From positions 6,958,748-7,022,747 of the forward strand of contig JAJEKV010000031.1 in NCBI GenBank assembly GCA_021234155.1: 64,000 nucleotides of DNA. Direction: 5' to 3'. The notes beneath the pieces were generated by a model. That model made no database searches. It worked only from the letters and a program-made list of their open reading frames with translations, and was not told the origin of the DNA. The position numbers and the translations under genes are program-made. Below, in pieces: positions 62,380 to 64,000 of the stretch (position 1 is the stretch's first letter; each line of letters opens with the position of its first letter). Source of the DNA: Isoetes taiwanensis (taxonomy: Eukaryota; Streptophyta; Lycopodiopsida; Isoetales; Isoetaceae).

Positions 62380-62730
62380 CTAGTGGTGGCTGGATGAAAC
62401 AGATGAAACACTGAAACATGACATATGAAATACTGGATGAAGCGAAACAGCTGGAGGGAGCTCGAGCCAGAATGCCACATTGATGATCTGGGTTGTGATC
62501 CGGTAAGGATCAAGGCAACGATAGTCAAGCTTATTGCAGGGACGTGAGGTAGGGAGGTCCCTACGAAGAAGCCAGACAAGGTCACCAACGTGAAACTTAG
62601 GAGCTTCCTGCCCATGCAAATCAGCATAACGCCGATAGCATTCCTGCTCGGTGAAGATGATGCTGAAGATTCGATTGAAGAGCATGGAGTTTCTCAAGTC
62701 GAGACTCAGCACTAGGATTGACCGAGTCAC
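62380..62730 (-). pseudogene. Gypsy element 2: integrase C-terminal segment
   Basis: Shifted register relative to the integrase core. Reads CYRRYADLHGQEAPKFHVGD, LVWLLRRDLPTSRPCNKLDY and ELPPAVSLHPVFHMSCF. These match the 'K.R.Y.D.HR....F.VGDLVWL...LP' and 'ELP....IHPVFHVS.L' segments of chromovirus integrases. A frameshift near 62640 separates it from the core, and the chromodomain follows at lower coordinates. Confidence 0.8.
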
Positions 62731-63553
62731 CGCCAGCGACGCTAACAGAGTTTAGAAAGAATGGAGTCTGGCCAGTGGAAGCGTGTACTGAGTTATTATA
62801 GGTAAACTCAGCTAGTGGAAGATAATCGACCCAATCATCCTGCTGATAACTGATAAAGCACCTTAAATATTGCTCCATGGTCTGATTAGTGCGCTCCGCC
62901 TGCCCATTACTTTCTGGATGATGACCAGATGTTAGTGAGCGGTCGATATGCAATAATTCCAAAAGCCGCTTCCAAAAACCTGCGACGAACTGTGATCCAC
63001 GATCGCTGACGATAGTATCGGGCAAGCCGTGAAGTCTGACTACTTCACAAAGAAGAAGATCTGTTGTTTCCTCATTGGTGATGGTGACGTTGCAGGGAAT
63101 AAAATGAGCCACCTTAGAGAAACGATCAACGACAACCATGATGGCATCATAACCCCGAGAGGCTGGCAACTCCGGGATAAAGTCTATAGAAATGCTCTTC
63201 CAAGATCCATCTGGTACCCGCAGTGGCTGAAGAAGGCCATGAGGAAGATGCCTTGGAACCTTGGCTCGACAGTAGATTTCACAGGATCGAATAAAAACTT
63301 CGACAGAGCGACGAAGTCCAGACCACCAATACTCTCGACTAATAAGTTCAAGAGTCTTGGCTACTCCAAAGTGTCCGGCCATAGGTGAATCATGGCAAGC
63401 CTGGAGAACCCGAAGCCTAGAAGCACCATCTGGCACATACAGAAGCCCATCATGGAACAGGAGTCCATCTCGAACCTTAAAACGATCATAGTCTGATCGC
63501 ATCTGCTGAGAAGATGATGCAGAGCCAAGGTGTGAGAATACATCTTGAGCCAA
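62621..63553 (-). pseudogene. Gypsy element 2: integrase core
   Basis: A 310-residue frame. Zinc domain: HDSPMAGHFGVAKTLELISR and SCEIYCRAKVPRH, with the second Cys pair shifted (CEIYC). Core: SISIDFIPELPASRGYDAIM, DTIVSDRGSQFVAGFWKRL and HHPESNGQAERTNQTMEQ (D, D, E); then WVDYLPLAEFTYNNSVHAST. A different lineage from the gypsy element at 1-9150. Upstream on the minus strand an in-frame TGA (about 63574) precedes PHDTALLESV; RNase H and RT would lie beyond but were not recognised before the window edge. Confidence 0.9.
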
Positions 63554-63749
63554 TGGATGGGAAGGCAGAGATGCTCAAACAGACTCCAACAAGGCCGTAT
63601 CATGAGGCAACTCGAACAAAGTGGGTGTTTGGGGTCTGGGTTCGGGAACTCCTGGAAGACAGCCCTCTGTGAGGACCCGTGGATCTAACAGGAGAGTCCG
63701 GGGGACTATGTCATGCGGGATTTGCAAGAAGAGAAGAAGAAGAAGAAAA

Positions 63750-64000
63750 CAGAACAAATGAGAGAAAAATGATAAGCTTCCTTGATATCAATGATGAGAA
63801 TACATGAGCTCTCGCAATAGAGAGAAAACTGAAAGGAGACAAGACTCAAAACTCATCTAAAAACTCATGTGCTAGCTCTACTCCTATATATAGTACAATG
63901 GCCTTGGGCCCAATATAGACACTCTGACTGATCTCGGTGCCGACTCCTGGAAGGAGGCCTGATTTGCAGGAATGTTTGGCGGTGCCTCTTGAAGTGCCTA
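63750..64000 (-). repeat. Possible LTR or retroelement promoter at window edge
   Basis: On the minus strand a CTATATATAGGAG box (about 63880-63895) is followed by a purine/pyrimidine leader ending near 63750. This looks like the U3-R-U5 part of an LTR inserted in or near gypsy element 2. The boundary is cut by the window end and no second copy is visible. Confidence 0.3.

Overview
The window looks like repeat-rich nuclear DNA of a land plant. Supporting signs are chromodomain Ty3/gypsy and Ty1/copia retrotransposons primed by initiator tRNA-Met, a CACTA transposon with plant-type termini, a hAT MITE, several LINE remnants, a plant-type pentatricopeptide (PPR) pseudogene and GT-AG introns throughout. 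The mix (an N6/N4-type DNA methyltransferase, a 'GHTHxxID' transposase-like protein, almost no intact host genes) suggests a non-flowering plant such as a fern, lycophyte or bryophyte, but this is inference.

Layout. 1-9150: decayed Ty3/gypsy chromovirus (unrecognised 5' ORFs, broken gag, protease, RT/RNase H, integrase, chromodomain, polypurine tract, 1637-bp 3' LTR); its 5' LTR lies outside the window. 9151-17480: the most unusual block. Two divergent, decayed multi-exon genes share one TATA-containing promoter. The minus-strand gene joins a ParB-like domain to an N6/N4 DNA methyltransferase. The plus-strand gene resembles the 'DGMDQ / LDN / GHTHxxID' transposase-like family. Their introns carry about 20 copies of the 16-bp palindrome GGTATAAATTTATACC, including an inverted repeat with about 93-bp arms. 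17536-30095: a 12.56-kb CACTA element (TSD GAG) inserted into an older LINE; it contains about 8.5 copies of a 1.13-kb tandem repeat. 30099-42750: LINE fragments, hairpin-type repeats, and a long purine-skewed stretch without convincing genes.

42758-47856: a young copia element (identical 194-bp LTRs, TSD GAAAC, minus strand). A 233-bp intron-like insertion sits inside the protease DSGA active site, and an in-frame TAG lies before RNase H. 48060-53340: a possible organelle-targeted first exon, a PPR pseudogene, and two inverted copies of an exon from an NTF2-like gene. 53344-57496: a second young copia element (identical 230-bp LTRs, TSD CATCG) that split the first exon of the NTF2-like gene without disturbing its frame, and which itself carries an internal deletion. 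58560-59430: LINE fragment. 60102-60292: CACTA-type MITE. 61173-61994: 822-bp hAT MITE with a perfect 8-bp TSD. 62205-62283: tRNA-like sequence. 62288-64000: minus-strand chromovirus fragment running off the window, with a possible LTR at the edge.

How the parts relate. Nearly everything is a history of nested insertions: CACTA into LINE, copia into the NTF2-like gene, copia into a candidate gene leader, and hAT, CACTA-MITE and tRNA-like pieces near old retroelements. The candidate new system is the ParB-methyltransferase plus transposase-like gene pair with its palindrome-filled introns. It reads as a decayed copy of a mobile element or selfish module that carries its own DNA methyltransferase.
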